DNA from: Hyphomonadaceae bacterium
GTDB lineage: Bacteria; Pseudomonadota; Alphaproteobacteria; Caulobacterales; Hyphomonadaceae
Direction: 5' to 3'
NCBI GenBank assembly: GCA_022844345.1
Contig: JALHLU010000002.1
Coordinates: 124,001 to 188,000, forward strand
Length of the DNA stretch: 64,000 bases
In this document: positions 36,870 to 45,681 of the stretch, one piece after another
How positions within the stretch are numbered: the first letter of the stretch is position 1
Layout: each line of letters begins with the position of its first letter
The notes under the pieces: generated by a model
The model's database searches: none
Told to the model about the DNA's origin: nothing
What the model saw: only the letters and a program-made list of their open reading frames with translations
Made by a program: the position numbers and the translations under genes

Positions 36870-37428
36870 GCGCGCCAAGCTCACCACGGGAATTGTCGTC
36901 GGCGTCGCCATCGGGATGTTGGGTCTCAGCTTTGCCGCCGAGCCGCTTTACTCGACGTTCTGCAGGGTAACCGGCTTCGGCGGCACGACGCAGGTCGCAA
37001 CCGACCGGCCGGAAGAAGTACTCGACCGGCAAGTTCGGGTGGCGTTCGACGCCAATGTCGATCCGGCGGCGCCCCTGAAATTCCGGCCCAAGCAGGCGCA
37101 CGTCGATGTGAAGCTCGGCGAGACGATGATGGTGTTCTACGAAGTGACCAACACGTCGTCCAAGCCGGTGAATGCGATGGCGACGTTTAACGTCGTGCCG
37201 CACAAGATCGGCAGGTACTTCAACAAGATACAGTGCTTCTGTTTCGTCGAGCAGACCTATGAGCCCGGCGTGACGGTGGAGATTCCCGTGGTGTTCTTTG
37301 TGTCGCCTGACATGGCCAAGAACTGGCAGGCGGACGACGTGAAGGGAATCACACTTTCCTATACTTACTACCGCGCAGGAGAGCCGCAGGTCTCCGCTCG
37401 GCTCGAGGGCGCATCGGCGGTCAACTAG
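36862..37428 (+). CDS. ctaG: Cytochrome c oxidase assembly protein CtaG (Cox11)
   Basis: CtaG delivers copper to the CuB site of subunit I. It is 188 aa: one N-terminal membrane helix (IVVGVAIGMLGLSFAAEPLYSTFC) and a periplasmic immunoglobulin-like domain with the copper motif CFCF (Cys125, Cys127) in NKIQCFCFVEQ, plus FFVSPDM and ITLSYTYY. The likely start is TTG at 36862, overlapping the end of the preceding gene; the next codons, NKRAKLTTG, form the expected cytosolic start. Confidence 0.95.
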   Translation: MNKRAKLTTGIVVGVAIGMLGLSFAAEPLYSTFCRVTGFGGTTQVATDRPEEVLDRQVRVAFDANVDPAAPLKFRPKQAHVDVKLGETMMVFYEVTNTSSKPVNAMATFNVVPHKIGRYFNKIQCFCFVEQTYEPGVTVEIPVVFFVSPDMAKNWQADDVKGITLSYTYYRAGEPQVSARLEGASAVN

Positions 37429-37496
37429 GTCGCGGGTCGTAGACATTGGACGGCGGGATGGGGCAATCCCTGACCGCAAAGCGAGGGACTGAAGCC

Positions 37497-38402
37497 ATGG
37501 CGGGCGACGTCAAGCACGACTATCACCTGGTGAAGCCGAGCCCCTGGCCGTTGCTGGCCTCGCTCGCGATGCTGGTCATGGTTTTGGGCACGGCAGGCTC
37601 GATGAAGGGCCTGTGGTTCATCGAGCAGGGCAATTGGTGGGGGCCGGTCCCCGGCTTCATCGCACTCGTCTTTGTGCTGATCGGCTGGTGGGGCGACGTC
37701 CTCAAGGAAAGCCGCGCGGGCGACCACACCGAGGTTGTCCAGATTTCCCTGCGCTACGGGATGGTGCTGTTCATCGCCTCCGAGGTGATGTTCTTCGTCG
37801 CGTGGTTCTGGGAATTCTTCGAGATGGCGATCTACCACACGCTGCGCGCCAACCCCAATCACTCTGACCTCGCCAATCCGGCCTACGCTCCGCTGCTGAC
37901 CTGGAACGAGTGGCCGGTTGGCCAGGTCAATGGCGAGACTGTGAAGACGTTCGACCCCTTCCACCTTCCGCTGATCAACACGCTGATCCTGCTGTTGTCT
38001 GGCACGACGGTGACCTGGGCGCACCATGCGCTGCAGGTGAACGACCGCAAGGCTGCGATCACCGGTCTCACCCTGACGGTCGTGCTGGGCATGGCGTTCA
38101 CCGCGCTCCAGGTCGTCGAATACATGGAAGCCGGCTTCTCGTTCGACGGCTCGCTCTATGGCTCGGCCTTCTTCATGGCGACGGGCTTCCACGGCGCGCA
38201 CGTTGTGATCGGCACGCTGATGCTGATGGTCTGCCTTGGCCGCTTGCTGGCCGGCGGCATGAAGCCGGAGAAGCATCTCGGCTTCGAGTTCGCTGCCTGG
38301 TACTGGCACTTCGTCGACGTGGTGTGGCTGTTCCTCTTCGCGTTCGTCTATGTGACGCCGCACCTTGTCTGGGGCGCGGGCGCGCCCGGCCTCGGCCATT
38401 GA
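37497..38402 (+). CDS. ctaE: Cytochrome c oxidase subunit III
   Basis: This is the third core subunit of the aa3 oxidase, 301 aa with seven membrane helices. The N-terminus MAGDVKHDYHLVKPSPWPLL is typical. Further markers are WWGDVLKESRAGDHTEVVQISLRYGMVLFIASEVMFFVAWFWEFF (with the buried Glu in ASEVMFF), GTTVTWAHHAL, TGFHGAHVVIGTLML and YWHFVDVVWLFLFAFVY. ATG 37497 has AGGGAC about 12 bases upstream and fits the family; an ATG at 37446 would add 17 residues. Located 68 bp after ctaG. Confidence 0.96.
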   Translation: MAGDVKHDYHLVKPSPWPLLASLAMLVMVLGTAGSMKGLWFIEQGNWWGPVPGFIALVFVLIGWWGDVLKESRAGDHTEVVQISLRYGMVLFIASEVMFFVAWFWEFFEMAIYHTLRANPNHSDLANPAYAPLLTWNEWPVGQVNGETVKTFDPFHLPLINTLILLLSGTTVTWAHHALQVNDRKAAITGLTLTVVLGMAFTALQVVEYMEAGFSFDGSLYGSAFFMATGFHGAHVVIGTLMLMVCLGRLLAGGMKPEKHLGFEFAAWYWHFVDVVWLFLFAFVYVTPHLVWGAGAPGLGH

Positions 38403-38415
38403 TCGGAAGTAACTG

Positions 38416-39102
38416 ATGGCCGCGCGAGACCTGCTGGCCAGGAATGCGGGACTGATCGCCTTCCTGGCCGTGCAGGCTGTGGCCATCGCGCTGTGGCTTT
38501 CGGCCTTGCTGCCGAGCCTTGCGCCGGGCGAGCCGCCGCTGGTGGAAAGTGCTCAGCAGATCTGGAGCGGCGGCGGGCATTCCACAGTCGAGACGGACTT
38601 CCGGACCGGCCAGGGGATTGTCGGCGTGGAGCGCTTTCACCCGCTGGGTGATATTGCGACGCTGCAGCCGTCGCCCCTTTTCCTCGGAACCTTGCTGCTG
38701 TTGGCTGGCGCCGGTGCGGCGGGCTTGGCGACCTTCCTCTTCAGCACGCGGCTGCTCCTGGCGGCGGGTTTGGCGATGGGCGCGCTGGTGGCCGGACTTG
38801 GCGGCTGCGCTTTCATAGCGATGCAATGGCAGGGCGACACGGCGTTTCCGCCGAACTTCCTCAACACCTACCTGCTCAACGGCCTGACACGCGCCTTCCT
38901 CGTTCAGGTGGGGCTCGGGTTCGTGCTGCTGGCTATCCCGGCCGTTCTGGCCATTGCGGGCGTTGTGACGCGGGAACGGCCCTTGGGGTTCAGGCTGGCT
39001 GCGCTTAACTGGGTTATCGTGGCAGCCGTGTGGGTCATCTTTTACGTGGCGTGTCACGTCATTCCGTTCCCGCTTGCCGACGAGGCCTGGAACCCGATCT
39101 GA
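38416..39102 (+). CDS. Unknown polytopic membrane protein in the oxidase operon
   Basis: The product has 228 aa with about five hydrophobic segments: residues 10-32, 90-112, 117-138, 158-183 and 195-215. Between the first and second is a soluble loop with QIWSGGGHSTVETDFRTGQG. No motif with a known function is visible. It lies 13 bp after ctaE and 11 bp before the DUF983 gene, so it is almost surely cotranscribed with oxidase assembly genes. A role in oxidase biogenesis is only an inference from position. Confidence 0.75.
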   Translation: MAARDLLARNAGLIAFLAVQAVAIALWLSALLPSLAPGEPPLVESAQQIWSGGGHSTVETDFRTGQGIVGVERFHPLGDIATLQPSPLFLGTLLLLAGAGAAGLATFLFSTRLLLAAGLAMGALVAGLGGCAFIAMQWQGDTAFPPNFLNTYLLNGLTRAFLVQVGLGFVLLAIPAVLAIAGVVTRERPLGFRLAALNWVIVAAVWVIFYVACHVIPFPLADEAWNPI

Positions 39103-39113
39103 AGGATCACGCC

Positions 39114-39482
39114 ATGGCTGTCAGCGCGCTCTCCGCCGGCCTGGGATGCAAATGCCCGAACTGTGGCGAGGGTCGCGTGTTCGACGGTTTCCTGCGGTTC
39201 AAGACGCGGTGCGAGGCGTGCAATGCAGACCTGTCGATCGCCGATGCTGGCGATGGGCCCGCCTTCTTCGTGATGTTTGCCGCGCTGATTGTGATCGTGC
39301 CGTCGGCCATGTTCTTCGAGTTTGCGTTCCGGCCGCCGGGCTTCGTCCATATCCTCATCTGGCCGCCGATCACCTTGGGTTTCTGTCTGCTGCTGCTGCG
39401 CCCTGTCAAATCGTTGCTGTTCGCGCTTCAGTGGAAACACAAGGCTGGCGAGGCGCGACCCCAGGATGGAAGCAGCGAGTAG
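39114..39482 (+). CDS. DUF983 family protein
   Basis: The product has 122 aa. The N-terminal zinc-ribbon-like half has paired cysteines, CKCPNCGEGRVFDGFLRF and RCEACNADLSI. Two membrane helices follow (FFVMFAALIVIVPSAMFFEF and HILIWPPITLGFCLLLLRP). DUF983 genes regularly sit beside ctaE and surf1 in alphaproteobacteria, and the family function is unknown. The DAGDGPAFFV segment before the first helix is conserved in the family. ATG 39114 follows the preceding stop by 11 bases. Confidence 0.9.
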   Translation: MAVSALSAGLGCKCPNCGEGRVFDGFLRFKTRCEACNADLSIADAGDGPAFFVMFAALIVIVPSAMFFEFAFRPPGFVHILIWPPITLGFCLLLLRPVKSLLFALQWKHKAGEARPQDGSSE

Positions 39483-39514
39483 CGGGGACTTCAGCTCCGG
39501 GCTAAACCGTCGAC

Positions 39515-40210
39515 ATGTATTTCAGGCCCCTGCCAATCCTGTCCCTCTTCGCGGCGCCCGTTCTGGCCGCGCTCATCGCGCTGGGCGTCTGGCAGGCGCA
39601 ACGGGCGGCGTGGAAATCCGGCCTCGTCAGAGACTTCGAGCAGGCGGCGGCGGCTGCGCCATTGACGCTGGATCGCGTCTGCAGTGCGGGGCTTGCCGAG
39701 GGGCAGGTGATTGCCCCTCCCGCCGCGGCCGGGCGCAGCCTGCGCCTGTTTGGGAACGACGCCAGCGGGACGCCCGGCTGGCGGTTGTTCCAGGCGGCGG
39801 AAATCTGCGGCTCACAGGTGCTAATGGAGTCGGGGTTTGAGGCGCTGGTGATCGGCGGGCCGGGCGGTCAGTTGCCTGCGGGCGCAAGGGCGAAGCCCGT
39901 GATTGATCGCTATATCGTGGAACCATGGCCAGAAAAGTCGGCCCTGGCCCCGGCGAATGCCCCAGAGCGTAATGAGTGGCACTGGTTCGACGACGCAGCG
40001 ATTGGCGAAGCGCTTGAGGCGACCCGGTTCGATGCGACCTTCATCGTCACGCCTTACGCCGGCATGCCCGCCTTCCTGTCGCGCACGCCGCCAGCAACCC
40101 ATATCGGATATGCGGTGACATGGTTCGGGATGGCGGCAGCCTTCCTGGTGATATACGCGGTGTTCCACGCGCGGGCTGGACGCCTGCGCTTTGGCAGGGC
40201 TGGCGGATGA
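39515..40210 (+). CDS. SURF1-family cytochrome oxidase assembly protein
   Basis: SURF1/Shy1 proteins help insert heme a into subunit I. The product has 231 aa with a membrane helix at each end: ILSLFAAPVLAALIALGVWQAQRAAWK at the start (including the conserved GxWQxxR-like GVWQAQRAAWK) and HIGYAVTWFGMAAAFLVIYAVF near the end. The soluble middle has GSQVLMESGFEALV and EWHWFDDAAI. It overlaps thrC by four bases (ATGA). The family is divergent, but position and terminal motifs agree. Confidence 0.9.
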   Translation: MYFRPLPILSLFAAPVLAALIALGVWQAQRAAWKSGLVRDFEQAAAAAPLTLDRVCSAGLAEGQVIAPPAAAGRSLRLFGNDASGTPGWRLFQAAEICGSQVLMESGFEALVIGGPGGQLPAGARAKPVIDRYIVEPWPEKSALAPANAPERNEWHWFDDAAIGEALEATRFDATFIVTPYAGMPAFLSRTPPATHIGYAVTWFGMAAAFLVIYAVFHARAGRLRFGRAGG

Positions 40211-41589
40211 AGTACATCTCAACACGGGGCAATGCGGCGGCGGTCGACTTCGTCTCTGCGAGCCTGACCGGCCTTGCTCCCGATGGCGGCCTGTTCTGCC
40301 CGGTCGCCTATCCGGCGTTGTCGCCGGCGAAACCCGCGACCTATGTCGACACAGCCGTGCGCGTGCTGTCGGCGTTCGCAGGCGATGCGCTGGACGCCAA
40401 GGTTATCCGAGGCCTGTGCGAGCGGGCCTATGCGCCGTTCGCGCATCAGTCGGTTGCTCCGCTGGTCGAGGTGGGGCCGGATCGCTGGATGCTGGAGCTG
40501 CATCACGGTCCAACGTTGGCGTTCAAGGACGTGGCGATGCGCCTGATCGCTCAGCTCTACGACTACCTGCTAGAACAGCGCGGTGAGCGCATGACGATCC
40601 TGTGCGCCACGTCAGGCGATACTGGCGGGGCGGCAGCGTCCGCCTTTGCCGGTTCGAAGAACGTCGACATCGTGATCCTGCATCCGCTTGATCGCGTGTC
40701 GCCGACGCAGCGTCTGTTCATGACCGCGACGGGCGCAGACAATGTCTTGAACCTCGCGCTTGAGGGCGACTTCGACGGCACGCAGGCGATCCTGAAACAA
40801 CTGCTGGCGGACGACCAGTTCCGGCGCCGGGCGGGGCTTGCAGCCGTGAACTCGATCAACTGGACCCGGGTCGCAGCGCAGAGCGTTTATTTCGCACAGG
40901 CGCAGGCGCAACTAGGCGAAGCGCGCCCGGTGCGTTTTGTCGTGCCGACCGGAAATTTCGGGGACGCGCTGGCCGCCTATGTCGCGTGGCGCTGCGGTCT
41001 TCTGGCGAAGCTCGATATAGTTGCGGCGGTGAACGCCAATGACGCGATGGCGCGCCTATTGTCCGGCGAGGCGCTGACCAAGGGGCGCACGGCGGCGACG
41101 CTGAGCCCGGCCATGGACATCCAGCTCCCCTCGAATTTCGAGCGCCTGTTGTTCGATGCGACCGGCCGCAAGGGCGAGGCAGTCGCTACCGCATACGCGC
41201 AACTGGCGGAGAGCGGGCAGGCCGACCTGCCGGCAGGAGCGGCGGCCTGGTTTGCCGCGCAAGGGTTTGCGGCCGAACGCGTGAGCGACGCAGAAACTGT
41301 CGACGAGATGCGCCGCACCCTGAGGGAGACGGGCTGGATCGTTTGTCCGCATACGGCGGTGGGCCTGGCGGCTGCGCGGCGCAGCGAGGCGGACGGACCG
41401 ATCGTGTCGCTGGCGACCGCGCACGCGGCGAAATTCCCCGAAACGGTCGAACGCGCGCTCGGGCTGAAGATCGGCCTGCCGGATCGCGCTCTGGAATTCG
41501 CAACCCGTCCGGAGAAGTTCGACATTGGTCCGATGAGTGCGGATTATGTGCGCCAGCGGATCGACAGCCTCGTCGCGGGGCGCCGCTGA
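40207..41589 (+). CDS. thrC: Threonine synthase
   Basis: This PLP enzyme converts O-phosphohomoserine to threonine. It is 460 aa. The N-terminus MKYISTRG and SLTGLAPDGGLFCP are family-typical. The PLP lysine is Lys107 in HHGPTLAFKDVAMRL. The substrate and cofactor loops are seen as CATSGDTGGAA and VVPTGNFGDALAAYVA. It belongs to the class of proteobacterial and fungal long threonine synthases. The start overlaps surf1 (ATGA), and the stop overlaps the following M16 gene by one base. Confidence 0.96.
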   Translation: MKYISTRGNAAAVDFVSASLTGLAPDGGLFCPVAYPALSPAKPATYVDTAVRVLSAFAGDALDAKVIRGLCERAYAPFAHQSVAPLVEVGPDRWMLELHHGPTLAFKDVAMRLIAQLYDYLLEQRGERMTILCATSGDTGGAAASAFAGSKNVDIVILHPLDRVSPTQRLFMTATGADNVLNLALEGDFDGTQAILKQLLADDQFRRRAGLAAVNSINWTRVAAQSVYFAQAQAQLGEARPVRFVVPTGNFGDALAAYVAWRCGLLAKLDIVAAVNANDAMARLLSGEALTKGRTAATLSPAMDIQLPSNFERLLFDATGRKGEAVATAYAQLAESGQADLPAGAAAWFAAQGFAAERVSDAETVDEMRRTLRETGWIVCPHTAVGLAAARRSEADGPIVSLATAHAAKFPETVERALGLKIGLPDRALEFATRPEKFDIGPMSADYVRQRIDSLVAGRR

Positions 41590-42854
41590 TGCCGGACGGC
41601 CGGGAAGTCCTCACACTGAACAATGGCGCGCGGATCGTGTTCGACCCCATGCCGGGTCTGCGTACGGCTGCGGTTGGCGTCTTCCTCTCTGCGGGTGCCC
41701 GCCATGAAGCCGACAGGCACAGCGGCCTTGCCCACTTTCTGGAACACATGGCGTTCAAGGGCGCGGCGGGCCTCTCCGCACAGCAGATCGCCGAGGCGGT
41801 TGAGGCGCGGGGCGGGGTGATCAACGCATCCACTGGCTATGAAATGACGAACTACTTCGTTCGTTGCCTGTCGCCTGATGCGCCGGACATGCTGGATCTT
41901 GCCCTGTCGATGGTGTTTGCGCCCGACCATCCGGAGGGCGAGATCGAACGCGAGAAAGGCGTGGTGTTGCAGGAGATGGGGGAAGCGCTGGATCAGCCCG
42001 ACGATCTGGTGTTCGAACTGATTCAGCAGGCCTGCTATCCAAACCATCCGCTTGGCCGGCCGATCCTCGGCGAGAAGGATACGCTCAAAGCGCTTCGCCG
42101 CGACGACCTTATCGATTTTGCGCAGATGAACTACTCGCCGCGCCGGACTGTTGTATCCGTTGCTGGGGCGTATGACCGTGAAGCGATCGCGAGACGGGCG
42201 GAGCGCTGGCTGGGCGATCGCGCCGCGCAGGCAACGCCCGGCACCGAACCGCCGGCGCCAGCTATATCGGGCGTACGTAGCGAGGTTCGCAAGCTCGAGC
42301 AGTGTCACCTGGTTTTGGCGCGGCCGTCGGCTTCGGCGACGTCGCCGGACCGGTTTGCCGCGCGGATATTTGCCGAGGTGCTGGGCGGTGGCATGGCCTC
42401 CCGTCTTTTCCAGCAGGTGCGCGAGGCGCGCGGACTTGCCTACACGATCGACGCCTGTTGCGACCAGCACAGCGATTGCGGCCGGATTTCCGTTTATGCT
42501 GGTTGCGATCCGGGCGACGCGCACGATGTGGCGAGCCTGACGGCTGATATCTGGGCGGACCTGGCGGTGAAGGGGCCAACCCAGGTGGAGCTTGATCGCG
42601 CCAAAGCCATTGCAGCGGCGCAGTTCGCCATGGCGGCGGAGGCGCCTGCATCTCGCGCGGGGGCGGCGGCCTACGAGCTTCTTGCATTCGACCGGACGAT
42701 CAGTGTTGAGGAGACCCTGGGCCATATCGGCGCCGTAACGGTTGCAGACGTCGCTCGTGTGGGCGCCGAGATGCTGGCCGGGGCCGCGCTGGCAAGTGCG
42801 GTAGGTCCCAAGGCTGGACTTGCCGCTGCAGAGGCGTTTGTCTCGAACAGCTGA
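41589..42854 (+). CDS. M16-family processing peptidase (cytosolic type)
   Basis: This zinc metallopeptidase of 421 aa is similar to the beta subunit of mitochondrial processing peptidase. It has no signal peptide. The zinc motif HFLEH is at residues 49-53 (SGLAHFLEHMAFKG), and the Glu ligand region is ERVVLQE-like (EREKGVVLQEMGE). The C-terminal half has GGGMASRLFQQVREARGLAYTI. The thrC-M16 pair is widespread in alphaproteobacteria and this type is often discussed as the ancestor of the mitochondrial enzyme. It starts on the last base of the thrC stop. Confidence 0.93.
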   Translation: MPDGREVLTLNNGARIVFDPMPGLRTAAVGVFLSAGARHEADRHSGLAHFLEHMAFKGAAGLSAQQIAEAVEARGGVINASTGYEMTNYFVRCLSPDAPDMLDLALSMVFAPDHPEGEIEREKGVVLQEMGEALDQPDDLVFELIQQACYPNHPLGRPILGEKDTLKALRRDDLIDFAQMNYSPRRTVVSVAGAYDREAIARRAERWLGDRAAQATPGTEPPAPAISGVRSEVRKLEQCHLVLARPSASATSPDRFAARIFAEVLGGGMASRLFQQVREARGLAYTIDACCDQHSDCGRISVYAGCDPGDAHDVASLTADIWADLAVKGPTQVELDRAKAIAAAQFAMAAEAPASRAGAAAYELLAFDRTISVEETLGHIGAVTVADVARVGAEMLAGAALASAVGPKAGLAAAEAFVSNS

Positions 42855-42868
42855 TTCGCTGGGGCCTC

Positions 42869-43933
42869 ATGGGATATCTCGCTGCCGACAAGACCGGAGC
42901 TTCCGCGCGCGCGGCCCTGTGGTCGTGGAGCGCGGCTGAGGGCGTCATCGTGATCCGCGCCGATCCCGGCGGGGTCCTCGCCAAGCTGGACGGGACGTGG
43001 ACGCTGCAGGCGCTGTTGGAGCAGGTGGATGGGCTCGCGCGCGTGCGTGTTGCAACACCGCTGCGACAGGGCAGGGCAGGCGATCCCATCGACATCCGCG
43101 TGACGCTGGTTGACGGCCTTCCGGCGCACTTCTTTGGCGCCTTCCATGATGTCGGACTGGCGCGCGGCCTGCTGGTTCCCGCTGAGTCCGGCGCACGCAT
43201 GGTGCATGGCGAAAGCAACGTCGAACCTGTGTTCCAGCCGATCCGCCGGCTCAGCACGCTGGAGGTGGCAGGGTTCGAGGCGCTTGCGCGGTTCCGCGCG
43301 CCGGATGGCCAGTTGGTTGGCCCCGATACGCTGGTGGGCTTGGGCGGCGACACCGACTGGACCGCAATCGCGCCCGTGATGCTGGCGAAGTCCGCAGAAA
43401 CGCTGGCTGCCCTGCGCGCCGAAGGGCGCGACGTCTTCATGCAGGTGAATTTGTCGGCCGCCGAGATCGCGCGCCCGATGCTGGTGGAGGAGGCCGCCGC
43501 GATCATTCGCGAGGCGAAACTGCCGCATGGCGTCCTGCGGGTCGAGCTGACCGAGCAGGCGGCCCTGCGCGATTTCGAGGGTGCTCTGGGCGCGCTCGCC
43601 GCCTTCCGCGCGGCGGGGGCGGGGATTGTGCTGGATGATTTCGGTGCGGGGCACTCCTCTTTTGCATGGCTGGCGGAGATACCCGCCGATGGCGTGAAAC
43701 TAGACCCGCGCCTGTGCCGCATGATCCGCCAGCCGCGCGCCTGCCGGATCGTGACGGCCCTGACGGGCCTGATCCGCAGCCTCGGCATGACCGTGACCGC
43801 CGAGGGGATCGAGGACAAGGTCATCGCCGAGGAGTTGCACAGCATCGGCTGCGACTTCGTTCAGGGCTATGCCTATGACATGCCGCTGCGCCTGCCGGAT
43901 ATTGCCGTGGCGTTTGATCTGGCGCCGCGCTAA
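42869..43933 (+). CDS. EAL-domain cyclic-di-GMP phosphodiesterase
   Basis: The product has 354 aa. The first about 115 residues are an unrecognised domain without membrane segments. The EAL domain follows and keeps the residues needed for c-di-GMP hydrolysis: GFEALARFR (Glu137), QVNLSAAEI (Asn), RVELTEQ (Glu), LDDFGAGHSS (Asp pair), GVKLDPR (Lys), TAEGIED (Glu) and CDFVQGYAY (Gln). No GGDEF is present. It is 14 bp downstream of the M16 gene, so expression is tied to a housekeeping operon. The N-terminal region is the likely sensory or partner-binding part. Confidence 0.93.
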   Translation: MGYLAADKTGASARAALWSWSAAEGVIVIRADPGGVLAKLDGTWTLQALLEQVDGLARVRVATPLRQGRAGDPIDIRVTLVDGLPAHFFGAFHDVGLARGLLVPAESGARMVHGESNVEPVFQPIRRLSTLEVAGFEALARFRAPDGQLVGPDTLVGLGGDTDWTAIAPVMLAKSAETLAALRAEGRDVFMQVNLSAAEIARPMLVEEAAAIIREAKLPHGVLRVELTEQAALRDFEGALGALAAFRAAGAGIVLDDFGAGHSSFAWLAEIPADGVKLDPRLCRMIRQPRACRIVTALTGLIRSLGMTVTAEGIEDKVIAEELHSIGCDFVQGYAYDMPLRLPDIAVAFDLAPR

Positions 43934-43964
43934 AAGGCGCTGAATTCCCCCTCCCGAGGACACT

Positions 43965-45482
43965 ATGGCAGACCGCAAGCCCTTCATCATTTCAGGCCGC
44001 ACCGGCGACTGGGAAGTCGTCATGGGGCTCGAAGTCCACGCGCAGGTGGCCTCCAACTCGAAGCTGTTCTCGGGCGCGCCGACCGCATTTGGGGCGGCGC
44101 CCAACACCAATGTCTCGCTGGTCGATGCGGCGATGCCGGGCATGCTGCCGGTGATCAACAAGTTCTGTGTGGAGCAGGCGGTGAAGACCGGCCTCGGGCT
44201 CAATGCGCAGATCAATCCGTGGTCGCGGTTCGACCGCAAGAACTACTTCTATCCGGATCTGCCCCAGGGCTATCAGATCTCGCAGTTCGCCCATCCGATC
44301 GTGGGCGAAGGCAAGATCGATGTGGAAGCCGACGACGGTTACACCTTCACTGTCGGCATCGAGCGGCTGCACCTTGAACAGGATGCCGGCAAGTCAATCC
44401 ACGACCTCGATCCCAATGCGACTTATGTCGACCTCAACCGGTCTGGCGTGGCGCTGATGGAGATCGTCTCGCGGCCCGATATCCGCTCGCCCGCCGAGGC
44501 GGCAGCCTACGTGAAGAAGCTGCGCTCGATCCTTATCGCGCTTGGCACGTGCGATGGCGACATGGAGAAGGGCAACCTGCGCGCCGACGTGAACGTCTCA
44601 GTTTGCCGCCCGGGCGGGTATGACCACTACAAGGCCACGGGCAAGTTCGATAAACTTGGCACGCGCTGCGAGATCAAGAACGTCAACTCGTTCCGCTTCA
44701 TCCAGATGGCGGCGGAATTCGAGGCGCGGCGTCAGGTCGACATCCTTGAGGATGGCGGCAAGATCGATCAGGAGACGCGGCTCTACAACGCCGACAAGGA
44801 CGAGACGCGCTCCATGCGCTCGAAGGAAGACGCGCATGATTATCGCTACTTCCCGGACCCAGACCTGCTGCCGCTGGAGCTGACGGGCGCATACATTGAG
44901 AGCATCAGGGCGAAGCTCCCGGAACTGCCGGATGAGAAGCGCGCGCGGTTCGTGAAGGCTTATGGCCTCAAGGACTACGATGCTGGCGTGCTTGCGGGAG
45001 ACGCGGACAAGGCGACCTACTTTGAGGCGGTCGCCAAGGGTGGCGATGCGCGGCTTGCGGCGAACTGGGTCACGCAGGACCTGTTCGGCTATCTCAACAA
45101 GGAAGGCCTGGAGCTTTCGCGGTCACCTATTAGCGCCGAGCAGCTAGGAGGGCTCGTCGCGCTCATCGCCAACAACACGATCAGCGGCAAGATCGCGAAG
45201 GACGTGTTCCAGAAGATGATCGCGACGGGCGACGCCGCCGCTGCAATCGTTGATCGCGAGGGCCTCAAGCAGGTAACCGACACCGGCGCGATCGAGAAGG
45301 TGATCGACGATGTGCTGGCGGCTAATCCGGCCCAGGTCGAAGAGATCAAGGCTCAGCGCGCCGCCGGACATGAGAAGCCGAAGACGCTCGGCTGGATGGT
45401 CGGCCAGATCATGAAGGCAAGCCAGGGGAAGGCTAACCCCACGGCCGTGAACGAGATTCTTACGAAGAAACTCGGGCTCTGA
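43965..45482 (+). CDS. gatB: Aspartyl/glutamyl-tRNA amidotransferase subunit B
   Basis: GatB is part of GatCAB, which converts Glu-tRNA-Gln and Asp-tRNA-Asn to the amidated forms. It is 505 aa. The start has [24 protein letters not shown], then [20 protein letters not shown] and [33 protein letters not shown] is typical, as is [14 protein letters not shown]. The C-terminal YqeY-like tail ends [22 protein letters not shown] lies nine bases before the ATG. gatA and gatC are not in view. Confidence 0.97.
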   Translation: MADRKPFIISGRTGDWEVVMGLEVHAQVASNSKLFSGAPTAFGAAPNTNVSLVDAAMPGMLPVINKFCVEQAVKTGLGLNAQINPWSRFDRKNYFYPDLPQGYQISQFAHPIVGEGKIDVEADDGYTFTVGIERLHLEQDAGKSIHDLDPNATYVDLNRSGVALMEIVSRPDIRSPAEAAAYVKKLRSILIALGTCDGDMEKGNLRADVNVSVCRPGGYDHYKATGKFDKLGTRCEIKNVNSFRFIQMAAEFEARRQVDILEDGGKIDQETRLYNADKDETRSMRSKEDAHDYRYFPDPDLLPLELTGAYIESIRAKLPELPDEKRARFVKAYGLKDYDAGVLAGDADKATYFEAVAKGGDARLAANWVTQDLFGYLNKEGLELSRSPISAEQLGGLVALIANNTISGKIAKDVFQKMIATGDAAAAIVDREGLKQVTDTGAIEKVIDDVLAANPAQVEEIKAQRAAGHEKPKTLGWMVGQIMKASQGKANPTAVNEILTKKLGL

Positions 45483-45537
45483 TCCGCCAAGTCGCCTATT
45501 GGGAGAGTTAGGCGCCTTTGGTGTTGCATTGGTACAT

Positions 45538-45565
45538 CACAGTGTGCTTTGTTAGTCACACTGTG
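45538..45565. repeat. Inverted repeat between gatB and ntrY
   Basis: CACAGTGTG (45538-45546) and CACACTGTG (45557-45565) form a perfect 9-bp dyad with a 10-base spacer in the 199-bp gap before ntrY. The sequence here is clearly less GC-rich than the genes around it. It may be an operator for a dimeric regulator of ntrYX, or a hairpin ending gatB transcripts, although no T-run follows. Nothing else is recognisable in the gap. Confidence 0.5.
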
Positions 45566-45681
45566 TTGCCGTAGCGCCTCAATGTGGCTTCCGGACGATC
45601 ACAGACGTGATGGTGAGAGTGCCGGACAGCCATGCCCCATTGGCCGGGGGAGGGCAGGCGTCCTGCCAGTAGGTAGAGTGA

